Assembly: GCA_019232795.1 (NCBI GenBank)
Contig: JAFANH010000007.1
Span: forward strand, 1-58,101
Reading direction: 5' to 3'
DNA from: Burkholderiaceae bacterium
GTDB taxonomy: Bacteria > Pseudomonadota > Gammaproteobacteria > Burkholderiales > Burkholderiaceae_D
DNA length: 58,101 nucleotides
The position numbers and the translations under genes were made by a program. Shown piece after piece: positions 32,776-40,268 of this stretch. Numbering within the stretch: the stretch's first letter is position 1; each line of letters begins with the position of its first letter. Under the pieces are notes generated by a model. The model saw only the letters and a program-made list of their open reading frames with translations. It was not told where the DNA came from and did not search any database.

Positions 32776-33364
32776 CGTCTTCCTCAGCTTCGGCCGAGTC
32801 GTCCGCCCGCGCGTCTTGCTTGGCTTCGGCTTGCAGATACTTGAGGATCTGGAAAATCTCGCGGTAGGCCTTGGGCGGCTTGTTCTCGGCCTGCTCCTTG
32901 CGCGCATTGCGGATCAGCGTACGCAGGTGCTGGACGTCGAGTTCGGGATGCTGCGCCATCAATTCGGTCAGTGCACCATCGTTCGCCAGCAGCTTGTCGC
33001 GCGCTTTTTCCAGCGCATGCATGGCAGCGGTTTCGGATTTGGATTGGCCTTTCCAGCTATCGAGCGTGCGTTGTATCGCGGCGACTTCGTCTTCGTCCAG
33101 CGTACGCATCTTCTTGCCCACGTATTGCAACTGGCGGCGGCGGCCTTCATGATCGCGGATCTGCTGGCATTCGAGAATGGCGTCGCGCACATCTTCCGGC
33201 ATAGGCACGCGCTTGACGCGCTCGCGCGATTCGGCGACCAGCTCTTCGCCCAGCTTTTGCAGCGCCGTCATTTCGCGCTTGAGCTGCGACTTCGAGGGGC
33301 GCTCGTATTCCTGTTCGAATTCGTTGGATTGGAAGCCGCAAGAGCCTCGATTGGGATTAGGCAT
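32756..33364 (-). CDS. darP: Ribosome-associated protein DarP (YjgA, DUF615)
   Basis: The 202-residue, highly charged helical protein (MPNPNRGSCGFQSNEFEQEY) has the DUF615 patterns RPSKSQLKREMTALQKLGEE, LIAESRERVKRVPMPEDV-like (here LVAESRERVKRVPMPEDVRD) and RRRQLQYVGKKMR. YjgA/DarP binds the late 50S ribosomal subunit. The tail after residue 180 is acidic and low in complexity. It is divergent from pmbA, a very widely conserved neighbour pair. Confidence 0.93.
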   Translation of the reverse strand: MPNPNRGSCGFQSNEFEQEYERPSKSQLKREMTALQKLGEELVAESRERVKRVPMPEDVRDAILECQQIRDHEGRRRQLQYVGKKMRTLDEDEVAAIQRTLDSWKGQSKSETAAMHALEKARDKLLANDGALTELMAQHPELDVQHLRTLIRNARKEQAENKPPKAYREIFQILKYLQAEAKQDARADDSAEAEEDDDTAED

Positions 33365-33458
33365 GGATACCTGACCTGCCTCTCTGAGTAAGATTGGGTA
33401 AATCTGGGAACGACTGCTATCATAACTGTTTTACATATTTCCCGAAGAAAAGCGGCCC

Positions 33459-34823
33459 ATGAACGATTCCGTCTTCATCCATAGCCAGGCCCAGTTGCAG
33501 CAGCTCGCCCAGGACGTTTTGCGTTACGCCAAGGAAAAGGGCGCATCCGACGCTTCGGTGGAAATCAGCGAGGGCAGCGGCCTGTCCGTGGGGGTGCGCA
33601 AGGGCAAGATCGAGACCATAGAACAGAACAAGGACAAGGGCATAGGCGTCACCGTGTTGCTGGGCACCGAGGGCCATATCCGGCGCGGCAATGCCAGCAC
33701 CTCGGACTTTTCCCGCCAGGCGCTGGAAGCGACGGTTGACGCCGCCTACAACATTGCCCGTTTTACCGCCGAAGACGATTGCGCCGGTCTGCCTGATGCC
33801 GACACCCTGGAAATGCAGCCGCGCGACCTGCAGCTGTGCTACCCGTGGCAGCTTTCCACCAAAGAAGCGGTAGTCATCGCGCAACGCTGCGAGGCTGCGA
33901 CGTTTGCCACCGACAGGCGCATCAGCAATAGCGAGGGTGCCAGCGTGTATGCCCAGCAGTCGCATTTCGTCAACGCCAACTCGCGCGGCTTCATGGGTGG
34001 TTACCCGTATTCACGCCACACCATTGCGGTGGCGCCGATTGCCGGCAAGGGCGCCCATATGCAGCGCGACGACTGGTATTCCTCGGCGCGCGACTCGAAG
34101 CGTCTGGCCGAGCCGGAAGCAGTCGGACGCTACGCCGCCGAGCGTGCCTTGGCGCGCCTGCATGGACGCCGGCTTGACACGCGCCGCGTGCCGGTATTGT
34201 TCGAAGCGCCGCTGGCAGCAGGTTTGCTCGGCAGCTTCGTGCAAGCCACCTCGGGCGGCGCGCTGTACCGCAAATCGAGTTTCCTGCTCGATTCGCTAGG
34301 CAAGAGCGTCTTTCCTGCCCACGTGCAAATTACCGAAGACCCGCATGTGGTCGGCGGGGTCGGCTCTGCACCTTTCGACGAAGAGGGCGTCAAGACGCAA
34401 CGCCGCAGCGTGGTCAAGGACGGCGTGGTGCAAGGCTATTTCCTGTCCACCTATTCGGCGCGCAAGCTCGGCATGAAGACCACCGGCAACGCCGGCGGTT
34501 CGCACAACCTGTCGCTGACTTCCGTGCTGACCAATCCTGCCGACGATTTCAAGGCCATGCTGAAGAAGCTGGGCACGGGCCTGCTGGTGACCGAGCTGAT
34601 GGGCCAGGGCGTGAATTACGTCACCGGCGACTATTCGCGCGGCGCTTCCGGCTATTGGGTCGAGAACGGCGTCATCCAATATCCGGTGGAAGAGATCACC
34701 ATCGCAGGCAACATGAAGGACATGTTCCAGCAGATCGCCGCAGTCGGTGCGGACGTGCTGGTGCGCGGCACGAAGCAGACTGGCTCGATCCTGATCGAAA
34801 GCATGATGGTGGCGGGGCGATAG
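33459..34823 (+). CDS. pmbA: Metalloprotease-complex subunit PmbA/TldE
   Basis: The 454-residue protein has the N-terminal PmbA/TldD domain (ASDASVEISEGSGLSVGVRK), the central domain, and GASGYWVENGVIQYPVEEIT near the C-terminus. Where TldD carries the HExxxH zinc site, this protein reads FEAPLAAGLLGSF, as expected of TldE, which lacks the metal site. With TldD it processes peptide substrates and helps degrade certain antitoxins. No tldD is in the window. It is followed 4 bp later by the pyrophosphatase gene, so they form an operon. Confidence 0.95.
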   Translation: MNDSVFIHSQAQLQQLAQDVLRYAKEKGASDASVEISEGSGLSVGVRKGKIETIEQNKDKGIGVTVLLGTEGHIRRGNASTSDFSRQALEATVDAAYNIARFTAEDDCAGLPDADTLEMQPRDLQLCYPWQLSTKEAVVIAQRCEAATFATDRRISNSEGASVYAQQSHFVNANSRGFMGGYPYSRHTIAVAPIAGKGAHMQRDDWYSSARDSKRLAEPEAVGRYAAERALARLHGRRLDTRRVPVLFEAPLAAGLLGSFVQATSGGALYRKSSFLLDSLGKSVFPAHVQITEDPHVVGGVGSAPFDEEGVKTQRRSVVKDGVVQGYFLSTYSARKLGMKTTGNAGGSHNLSLTSVLTNPADDFKAMLKKLGTGLLVTELMGQGVNYVTGDYSRGASGYWVENGVIQYPVEEITIAGNMKDMFQQIAAVGADVLVRGTKQTGSILIESMMVAGR

Positions 34824-34827
34824 AGTC

Positions 34828-35202
34828 ATGAATCAGCCGACCGCACAGGGCGATTTCGCCAGAATTCGCGATGAAGTGCGCGAGTTTGTCGCCGAGCGCG
34901 ATTGGGATCAGTTTCATGCGCCTAAGAACCTGGCCTCTGCGCTGTGTGTCGAAGCCGCTGAATTGCTCGAGCATTTCCAGTGGCTGAACACGGGAACGAA
35001 AGAGGAATTGGGCGAAGAGAAACTGCGGGAAGCCGGGTACGAAATGGCCGACGTCCTCGTCTACCTGATTCGCCTGGCGGACAAGCTCGACATCGATCTG
35101 CCGACGGCGGTGCAAGAAAAAATGGCGCTCAATCGCGCCAAATATCCGGCCGACAAGGTGCGTGGTGACGCACGCAAATACGACGAATATAAAAACGACT
35201 AG
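34828..35202 (+). CDS. MazG-like nucleotide pyrophosphohydrolase (dCTPase/RS21-C6 type)
   Basis: A 124-residue all-helical protein with the MazG-fold metal motifs: LCVEAAELLEHFQWL (ExxE) and AGYEMADVLVYLIRLADKL (ExxD). The size and the FHAPKNLASALCVEAAEL segment match the DCTPP1/RS21-C6 group that hydrolyses dCTP and modified nucleotides to monophosphates, a house-cleaning role. It is 4 bp after pmbA and is probably co-translated. The stop is followed by the convergent MFS gene. Confidence 0.9.
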   Translation: MNQPTAQGDFARIRDEVREFVAERDWDQFHAPKNLASALCVEAAELLEHFQWLNTGTKEELGEEKLREAGYEMADVLVYLIRLADKLDIDLPTAVQEKMALNRAKYPADKVRGDARKYDEYKND

Positions 35203-35226
35203 TCAGCCCATCGCGACGAGCCTTGG

Positions 35227-36543
35227 TCAGGCAAGTTCCCGCGGACGCAGAGACAGAGCCGTTGCCATCCCAACCGAGCAAATCGCCACGACGTAGAGCA
35301 GCGGCGCCAGTGGCATCGTCTTCAACATCAGCGTAATCACGATAGGCGTCAAGCCGCCAAAGATTGCATAGGCGAGATTGTAGGAAAAGGACACGCCGGT
35401 GAAGCGCACCTGGGGCGGGAATAGATTGACCAGCACCTGGGGAATCGCGCCGACTACGCCGACCGCAAAGCCTGTGACCGCGTACAGCGGCAGCAGCAGT
35501 TCGGGGTGCGGACGGATGCTTGTATAGAACAGGCAACAGACGACGGCCAGCGACAGGCAGCCGAAGAACAAGACTTGTTTGACGCCCAAGCGGTCGGCCA
35601 TGGCGCCATAGGCGACACAGCCTGCGCTCAGGCACAAGGTGGCGACGCTGCTGGCGCTCAGCGCAGTCTTGGCATCAAAGCCGTACAGTTTTTGCAGCAG
35701 TGTCGGCGTCATCAAGATCACGACCACGATGGCGCCGGACAAGGCCCAGGTCAGGAAGGCGGTCATGGCTACCGCCTTGCGGTGACCGCGCAGCACCGCC
35801 TTGAGCGGAACTTCGGCAGCCAGCGCCTTGCGCTGCGCCATCTCGATGAATACCGGCGTTTCGTGCAGATAGCGGCGCAGATACATGGCGCCGACGCCGA
35901 AGGCACCACCCAGGATGAAGGGCAGCCGCCAGGCCCAGGCCAGGACTTCCTGCGGCGTATAGATGGTGTTGATCGCGGTGGCGGCCAGCGAGCCCAGCAA
36001 AATGCCTGCCGTGAGGCCGCCGGTCAGCGTGCCGCAGCCGTAGCCGGTATGGCGCGCCGGCACATGTTCGGAGACGAAGACCCAGGCGCCCGCCACTTCA
36101 CCGCCGACGGCTGCGCCTTGCAGCAGGCGGCACAGCAGCAGCGCCAGCGGCGCGGCCACGCCAATGGCATCGTAGGTCGGCAACAAGCCGATGGCCAGAG
36201 TCGGCATTGCCATCAGGAAGATAGACAGGGTAAACATCTTCTTGCGGCCGAGCAGGTCGCCGAAGTGGGCCAGGATGATACCGCCCAGGGGGCGCGCCAG
36301 GTAGCCGACCGCGAAGATGGCGAAGGTTTGCACCTGGCGCATCCAGTCCGACATCGAAGCTGGAAAGAACAACTGGCCGATGACGGCGGTGAGAAAGACG
36401 AAGACGATGAAGTCGTAAAACTCCAGCGCGCCGCCAAGTGCGGCCAGCGCCAGGGTTTTATAGTCCTGCCGGTTTAGGGAGCGTGTTGCATGAGTTGACG
36501 AATCGCTGGCCGAAGTGCTGGTAGAACCGGCAGGGACTTGCAT
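35227..36543 (-). CDS. MFS transporter, metabolite:H+ symporter family
   Basis: The 438-residue protein has 12 predicted membrane segments and the MHS-type signatures LGGALEFYDFIVFVFLTAVI, GYLARPLGGIILAHFGDLLG (loop 2-3 motif FGDLLGRKK) and LLQGAAVGGEVAGAWVFVSE. Members carry carboxylates, osmolytes or aromatic acids with protons. The substrate is not evident. It starts 9 bp after the argH stop and is therefore probably expressed from the argH promoter. Confidence 0.9.
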   Translation of the reverse strand: MQVPAGSTSTSASDSSTHATRSLNRQDYKTLALAALGGALEFYDFIVFVFLTAVIGQLFFPASMSDWMRQVQTFAIFAVGYLARPLGGIILAHFGDLLGRKKMFTLSIFLMAMPTLAIGLLPTYDAIGVAAPLALLLCRLLQGAAVGGEVAGAWVFVSEHVPARHTGYGCGTLTGGLTAGILLGSLAATAINTIYTPQEVLAWAWRLPFILGGAFGVGAMYLRRYLHETPVFIEMAQRKALAAEVPLKAVLRGHRKAVAMTAFLTWALSGAIVVVILMTPTLLQKLYGFDAKTALSASSVATLCLSAGCVAYGAMADRLGVKQVLFFGCLSLAVVCCLFYTSIRPHPELLLPLYAVTGFAVGVVGAIPQVLVNLFPPQVRFTGVSFSYNLAYAIFGGLTPIVITLMLKTMPLAPLLYVVAICSVGMATALSLRPRELA

Positions 36544-36552
36544 AAGGTTTCC

Positions 36553-37947
36553 TTATTTTATTTCCGTACGCAGTCGTGCAATCGCCAGCCGTACTTGGTT
36601 CGGCGCCGTACCGCCAACATGATCACGCGCAGCGACAGAGCCTTCCAGCGTCAATACGCCGAATACGTCGGCCTCGATCAGCCTGGAAAAGCCTTGCAAG
36701 TCGGCCAGCGGCAGGTCGGCCAAATCGCAGCCTTTTTGTTCGCAGGCGCGCACAGCGGCAGCGACGGCTTCGTGGGCATCGCGGAAAGGCAGGCCTTTGC
36801 GCACCAGGTAGTCGGCCAGATCGGTCGCAGTGGCATAGCCTTGCAGCGCGGCGGCGCGCATGGCGTCTGGTTTGACGGTGATGCCGCCGGCCATGTCGGC
36901 AAAGATGCGCAGCGTGTCGATCACGGTGTCGACCGTGTCGAACAAGGGCTCCTTGTCTTCCTGATTGTCCTTGTTGTAAGCCAGCGGCTGGCCCTTCATC
37001 AGGGTCAAGAGCGCCATCAGGTGGCCGTTGACGCGGCCGGTCTTGCCGCGCGCCAGTTCGGGTACATCAGGGTTCTTCTTTTGCGGCATGATGGACGAGC
37101 CGGTGCAGAAGCGGTCGGCAATGTCGATGAAGCCGACGCGCGGGCTCATCCAGATCACCAGTTCTTCCGACATGCGTGAAACGTGGGTCATGACCAGCGC
37201 GGCGGCGGCGCAGAATTCGATGGCAAAGTCGCGGTCGGATACTGCGTCGAGCGAATTGCGGCAGACGTCGTCGAAGCCCAGGGTCTTCGCGACGCGCTCG
37301 CGGTCGATGGGGAAGGTGGTGCCGGCCAGCGCGGCCGCACCCAGAGGCAGACGGTTGATGCGTTTGCGGCAGTCGGCCATGCGTTCGGCATCGCGCCCGA
37401 ACATTTCCACGTAGGCCAGCATATGGTGGCCGAAGGTGATCGGCTGCGCCACCTGCATGTGGGTGAAACCGGGCAGAATCACCTCGGCATTCTTTTCAGC
37501 CAGATCCAGCAGCGCCAGCCGCAATGCGTGCAGCAGGCCGGCGATATTGTCGACAGCGCCACGCATGTAGAGGCGAATATCGGTCGCTACCTGGTCGTTG
37601 CGCGAACGGCCAGTGTGCAGGCGCTTGCCGGCGTCGCCGATGATCTCGGTCAGGCGCTTTTCGATGTTCAGGTGTACGTCTTCCAGGTCAAGCAGCCATT
37701 CGAACTTGCCGCTGGTGATTTCATCGCGGATCTGCTGCATGCCGCGCTGGATATCGCTGTAATCGGCCAGGCTGATGATGCCTTGGTGGGCCAGCATTTC
37801 GGCATGCGCCAGCGAACCATCGATGTCGCATTGGGCCAAGCGGTTGTCGAAGAATACCGAAGCGGTATAGCGCTTGACGAGGTCGGAAACGGGTTCGGAG
37901 AAGCGGGCCGACCAGGCTTCGCTTTTTTGGTCGAATTGGTTTGACAT
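36553..37947 (-). CDS. argH: Argininosuccinate lyase
   Basis: The 464-residue protein ([20 protein letters not shown]) has the fumarase/aspartase superfamily signature [16 protein letters not shown], plus [18 protein letters not shown] and [18 protein letters not shown]. It splits argininosuccinate into arginine and fumarate, the last step of arginine biosynthesis. Its ATG lies only 3 bp from the TA flank of a 265-bp MITE-like element that separates it from an apparent native Shine-Dalgarno (CAGGAA, 38222-38227). At present the only ribosome-binding candidate is GAG in the element's terminal repeat, 8 nt before the ATG. Confidence 0.96.
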   Translation of the reverse strand: MSNQFDQKSEAWSARFSEPVSDLVKRYTASVFFDNRLAQCDIDGSLAHAEMLAHQGIISLADYSDIQRGMQQIRDEITSGKFEWLLDLEDVHLNIEKRLTEIIGDAGKRLHTGRSRNDQVATDIRLYMRGAVDNIAGLLHALRLALLDLAEKNAEVILPGFTHMQVAQPITFGHHMLAYVEMFGRDAERMADCRKRINRLPLGAAALAGTTFPIDRERVAKTLGFDDVCRNSLDAVSDRDFAIEFCAAAALVMTHVSRMSEELVIWMSPRVGFIDIADRFCTGSSIMPQKKNPDVPELARGKTGRVNGHLMALLTLMKGQPLAYNKDNQEDKEPLFDTVDTVIDTLRIFADMAGGITVKPDAMRAAALQGYATATDLADYLVRKGLPFRDAHEAVAAAVRACEQKGCDLADLPLADLQGFSRLIEADVFGVLTLEGSVAARDHVGGTAPNQVRLAIARLRTEIK

Positions 37948-37950
37948 GGT

Positions 37951-38219
37951 TAGAACTCATTTCATAAATAAGGACCCGTGCAAACGCGCTATTTGGGATG
38001 CAGCGCTAGGCGTGGCGCGCCGCACAGGGTGGTCCCCTGTGCAAGCGGCGCAACACCGCGCGGCGCCCAAATAGCACGTTCCCTCCGGGTTTTCACTAGA
38101 ATGCGCGCTGGCTGTGTTGCGCTCCTTGCGCGTAGTACCACTACGCGACGCGTCGCACGCCTTGCCAGCACGCATTCTAGTGAAAATGCATCGGGTTCTT
38201 ATTTATGAAATGAGTTCTA
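37951..38219 (-). mobile_element. MITE-like element, copy 1 (265 bp plus TA duplication), upstream of argH
   Basis: The body is 37953-38217, flanked by TA on both sides (37951-37952, 38218-38219), which fits a target duplication. The ends are inverted repeats GAACTCATTTCATAAATA and its complement, extended with mismatches to about 26 bp. Inside are two hairpin domains: A (long stem with arms TTTTCACTAGAATGCG.. and ..CGCATTCTAGTGAAAA) and B (AACGTGCTATTTGGG with CCCAAATAGCGCGTT, and GCACAGGG/CCCTGTGC within). Relative to argH the orientation is the same as copy 2 relative to hemY. There is no transposase, so it is non-autonomous. A 72-codon frame is present but not credible as a gene. Confidence 0.88.
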
Positions 38220-38371
38220 ATTCCTGTGAATTGACTGATTATAGAGCATGCTGGTGGCCATTCCGACGCAGATTGACGTGGATTGCCCTATGATGACCGC
38301 CTTTCGCCGAAATTGAACTGGCCGCCAACTTGTGATATTGATGTGGGTATTCGCTGGGAAATCCGTTATCC
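38220..38371. promoter_or_regulatory. algZ/argH promoter region with displaced argH ribosome-binding site
   Basis: On the minus strand TATAAT (38238-38243) is a good -10 for argH, about 14 bp beyond the element, so the element would be transcribed as the argH leader. CAGGAA (38222-38227, minus strand) would be 7 nt from the argH ATG if the element and one TA were removed. No convincing plus-strand promoter for algZ was identified, although TTGAC boxes are present. Confidence 0.55.
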
Positions 38372-39448
38372 ATGCCGTCAACCACCAATCCGAAGCCCGT
38401 CCAATCCGCGCCGCCCGAGATTTTGATTCCCGACTGCTGCAACGTCGGTGTCATGTTTCGCGCGCTGGTCGCGGTCAATGGCGTGGTGCTGGCGGTGATC
38501 CTGTTTCAAGGCAATCAAGCCAATGGCTTGCAGGGATTTCTCGATGCCGCCATCCTGATCGAGCCGGCTTGCCTCGCGAGTTTGCTGGCCTTGTGCGGGT
38601 TGCGCACCGCGATCGACCGCGGTGTTTTTCCGCGCAGCGCCGCCTGGCTGCAGCGCACTCTGTGCGTGCTGGTTCCCGCAGCCATCACCGGCGCCATGAT
38701 TCGCTACCTGTTGAGCGGTCCCGCTTTCCAGAATGCTTTCCGCATGCTGACCGCAGAGCAAGGCATGTGGGTTGCAGCCGGCTTTGGGCTGGTGCTTCAG
38801 CATTATTTCGAATTGCGCGCACGCGCGTTTTCGCCGGTGTTGTCGGAGGCGCGCCTGCAGGCCTTGCAGGCGCGCATCCGTCCGCACTTCCTGTTCAACA
38901 GCCTCAATGCCGTTATCGCGCTGATACGTACCGAGCCGCGCCAGGCGGAAAATACGCTGGAGGATTTGGCCGATCTGTTCCGCGTGCTGATGCGCGACAC
39001 GCGTGAGCTGACCAGCCTGGAAGAGGAAATCCGGCTGTGTCGGCAATACCTGTCTATCGAAAAACTGCGCCTGGGTGAGCGCCTGCAAGTGAAGTGGACC
39101 GCCACCAATATCAGCGACAAGCTGCTGACCAAGGCGCGATTTCCGCAATTGCTGTTGCAGCCGATACTCGAAAACGCCGTGCATTACGGCGTGGAACCGA
39201 TGCCGGGGCCGGCGCTGATAGAAGTCGAACTGACGCGCAATAACGACCGCATCGAGATCGTCGTGACCAATGCCCTGCCTGATCCTAATCAGTCGGGACC
39301 CGAGGCGAAGGCCGGCAACCACATGGCGCTGCAAAACATCCGCGAACGGCTCGCGCTTTTGTACGACGTCGAAGCGACGCTGAGCGCCGCGCGCAAGGAT
39401 GGCAAGTTCGTGGTGCAGCTGCAACTCCCCTACGTGAGAGGCGCCTAG
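38372..39448 (+). CDS. algZ: LytS/AlgZ-family sensor histidine kinase
   Basis: The 358-residue protein has four hydrophobic segments in residues 28 to about 150, then the His-kinase box ARIRPHFLFNSLNAVIALIR characteristic of the AlgZ/LytS group, and an ATPase domain with LQPILENAVHYGVEP (N box) and GNHMALQNIRERL. Gene order argH-algZ-algR and nearby hemC matches the AlgZ/FimS-AlgR system of pseudomonads, in which it controls surface behaviour. The output here is unknown. Its stop codon directly abuts the algR start codon. Confidence 0.9.
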   Translation: MPSTTNPKPVQSAPPEILIPDCCNVGVMFRALVAVNGVVLAVILFQGNQANGLQGFLDAAILIEPACLASLLALCGLRTAIDRGVFPRSAAWLQRTLCVLVPAAITGAMIRYLLSGPAFQNAFRMLTAEQGMWVAAGFGLVLQHYFELRARAFSPVLSEARLQALQARIRPHFLFNSLNAVIALIRTEPRQAENTLEDLADLFRVLMRDTRELTSLEEEIRLCRQYLSIEKLRLGERLQVKWTATNISDKLLTKARFPQLLLQPILENAVHYGVEPMPGPALIEVELTRNNDRIEIVVTNALPDPNQSGPEAKAGNHMALQNIRERLALLYDVEATLSAARKDGKFVVQLQLPYVRGA

Positions 39449-40249
39449 ATGATGCCGCGCCTGTATATCGTCGATGATGAAGCGCCGGCACGCGCGCGGC
39501 TGGAAACCTTGTTGACCGACATCGCGGCGGAATGTCCTCACGAATTGGTGGGGCAGGCCGGCGATGCTCAAGCGGCACTCGACGGGATCGCTGCGGCTAG
39601 GCCCGATATCGTGTTGCTCGACATCCAGATGCCAGGCATGAGCGGCATCGAATTGGCCGCACATCTTGCCAGGCAGGATGGCGCGCCGGCTGTGATTTTC
39701 GTGACCGCTTACGACAGCTATGCCTTGAAGGCTTTTGAAGTGCATGCGGTCGATTACCTAATGAAGCCGGTGCGGGCGGCGAAGCTGGCCGAGGCCATTC
39801 GGCGCGCGGCGGCAGCCAGGCGGACCCAGGCGACGTCACTGGCGGCCACCGTGGAAGAGCTTCAAGTGCGGCGCCAGAATTTCGCTGTGCAGGAGCGTGG
39901 CAGGCTATTGCTGGTGCCCGTGGCCGAGGTGCTGTTTTACCGCGCCGAGGCGAAGTATGTCACCTTGCGCACACGAACGCGCGAATACCTGATCGAAGAA
40001 TCGCTGTCTTCGATCGAGGAAGAATTTGGCGCGCAATTGGTGCGCGTGCATCGCAATACGCTGGTGGCACGCCATGCCATCCTGGGCGTGGAGCGGGGTG
40101 TCGCCGGCATCGCGGGCGATGGCGAAGCAAGCTCCGGCGAGAGCGAAAAGTCGCAAGAAGCCTGGCAAGTGATCTTGCGCGACCTTGACGATCGCTTGCC
40201 GGTGTCACGCCGGCAGTGGCCAATCGTCAAGGCTTTGTTGAACCGATAA
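39449..40249 (+). CDS. algR: LytTR-family response regulator (AlgR-like)
   Basis: The 266-residue protein has a receiver domain (residues 1 to about 125) with the acidic pair Asp9-Asp10, the phospho-acceptor Asp58 (IVLLDIQMPGMSG) and Lys in YLMKPVRAAKL, and a C-terminal LytTR DNA-binding domain (VLFYRAEAKYVTLRTRTREY; VRVHRNTLVAR). A Gly/Ser/Glu-rich stretch (GIAGDGEASSGESEKSQEAW) interrupts the LytTR strand order near residue 225 and looks like a lineage insertion. It starts immediately after algZ and converges on ppc. Confidence 0.92.
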   Translation: MMPRLYIVDDEAPARARLETLLTDIAAECPHELVGQAGDAQAALDGIAAARPDIVLLDIQMPGMSGIELAAHLARQDGAPAVIFVTAYDSYALKAFEVHAVDYLMKPVRAAKLAEAIRRAAAARRTQATSLAATVEELQVRRQNFAVQERGRLLLVPVAEVLFYRAEAKYVTLRTRTREYLIEESLSSIEEEFGAQLVRVHRNTLVARHAILGVERGVAGIAGDGEASSGESEKSQEAWQVILRDLDDRLPVSRRQWPIVKALLNR

Positions 40250-40268
40250 GCGCGGCACTTGATCCATC

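Noticed and set aside
37957..38175. A 72-codon reading frame inside MITE copy 1, matched by one at 46403-46621 in copy 2
   Set aside because: The frame follows from the GC-rich palindromes. Differences between copies track base pairing, not codon positions, and no ribosome-binding site or known domain is seen.
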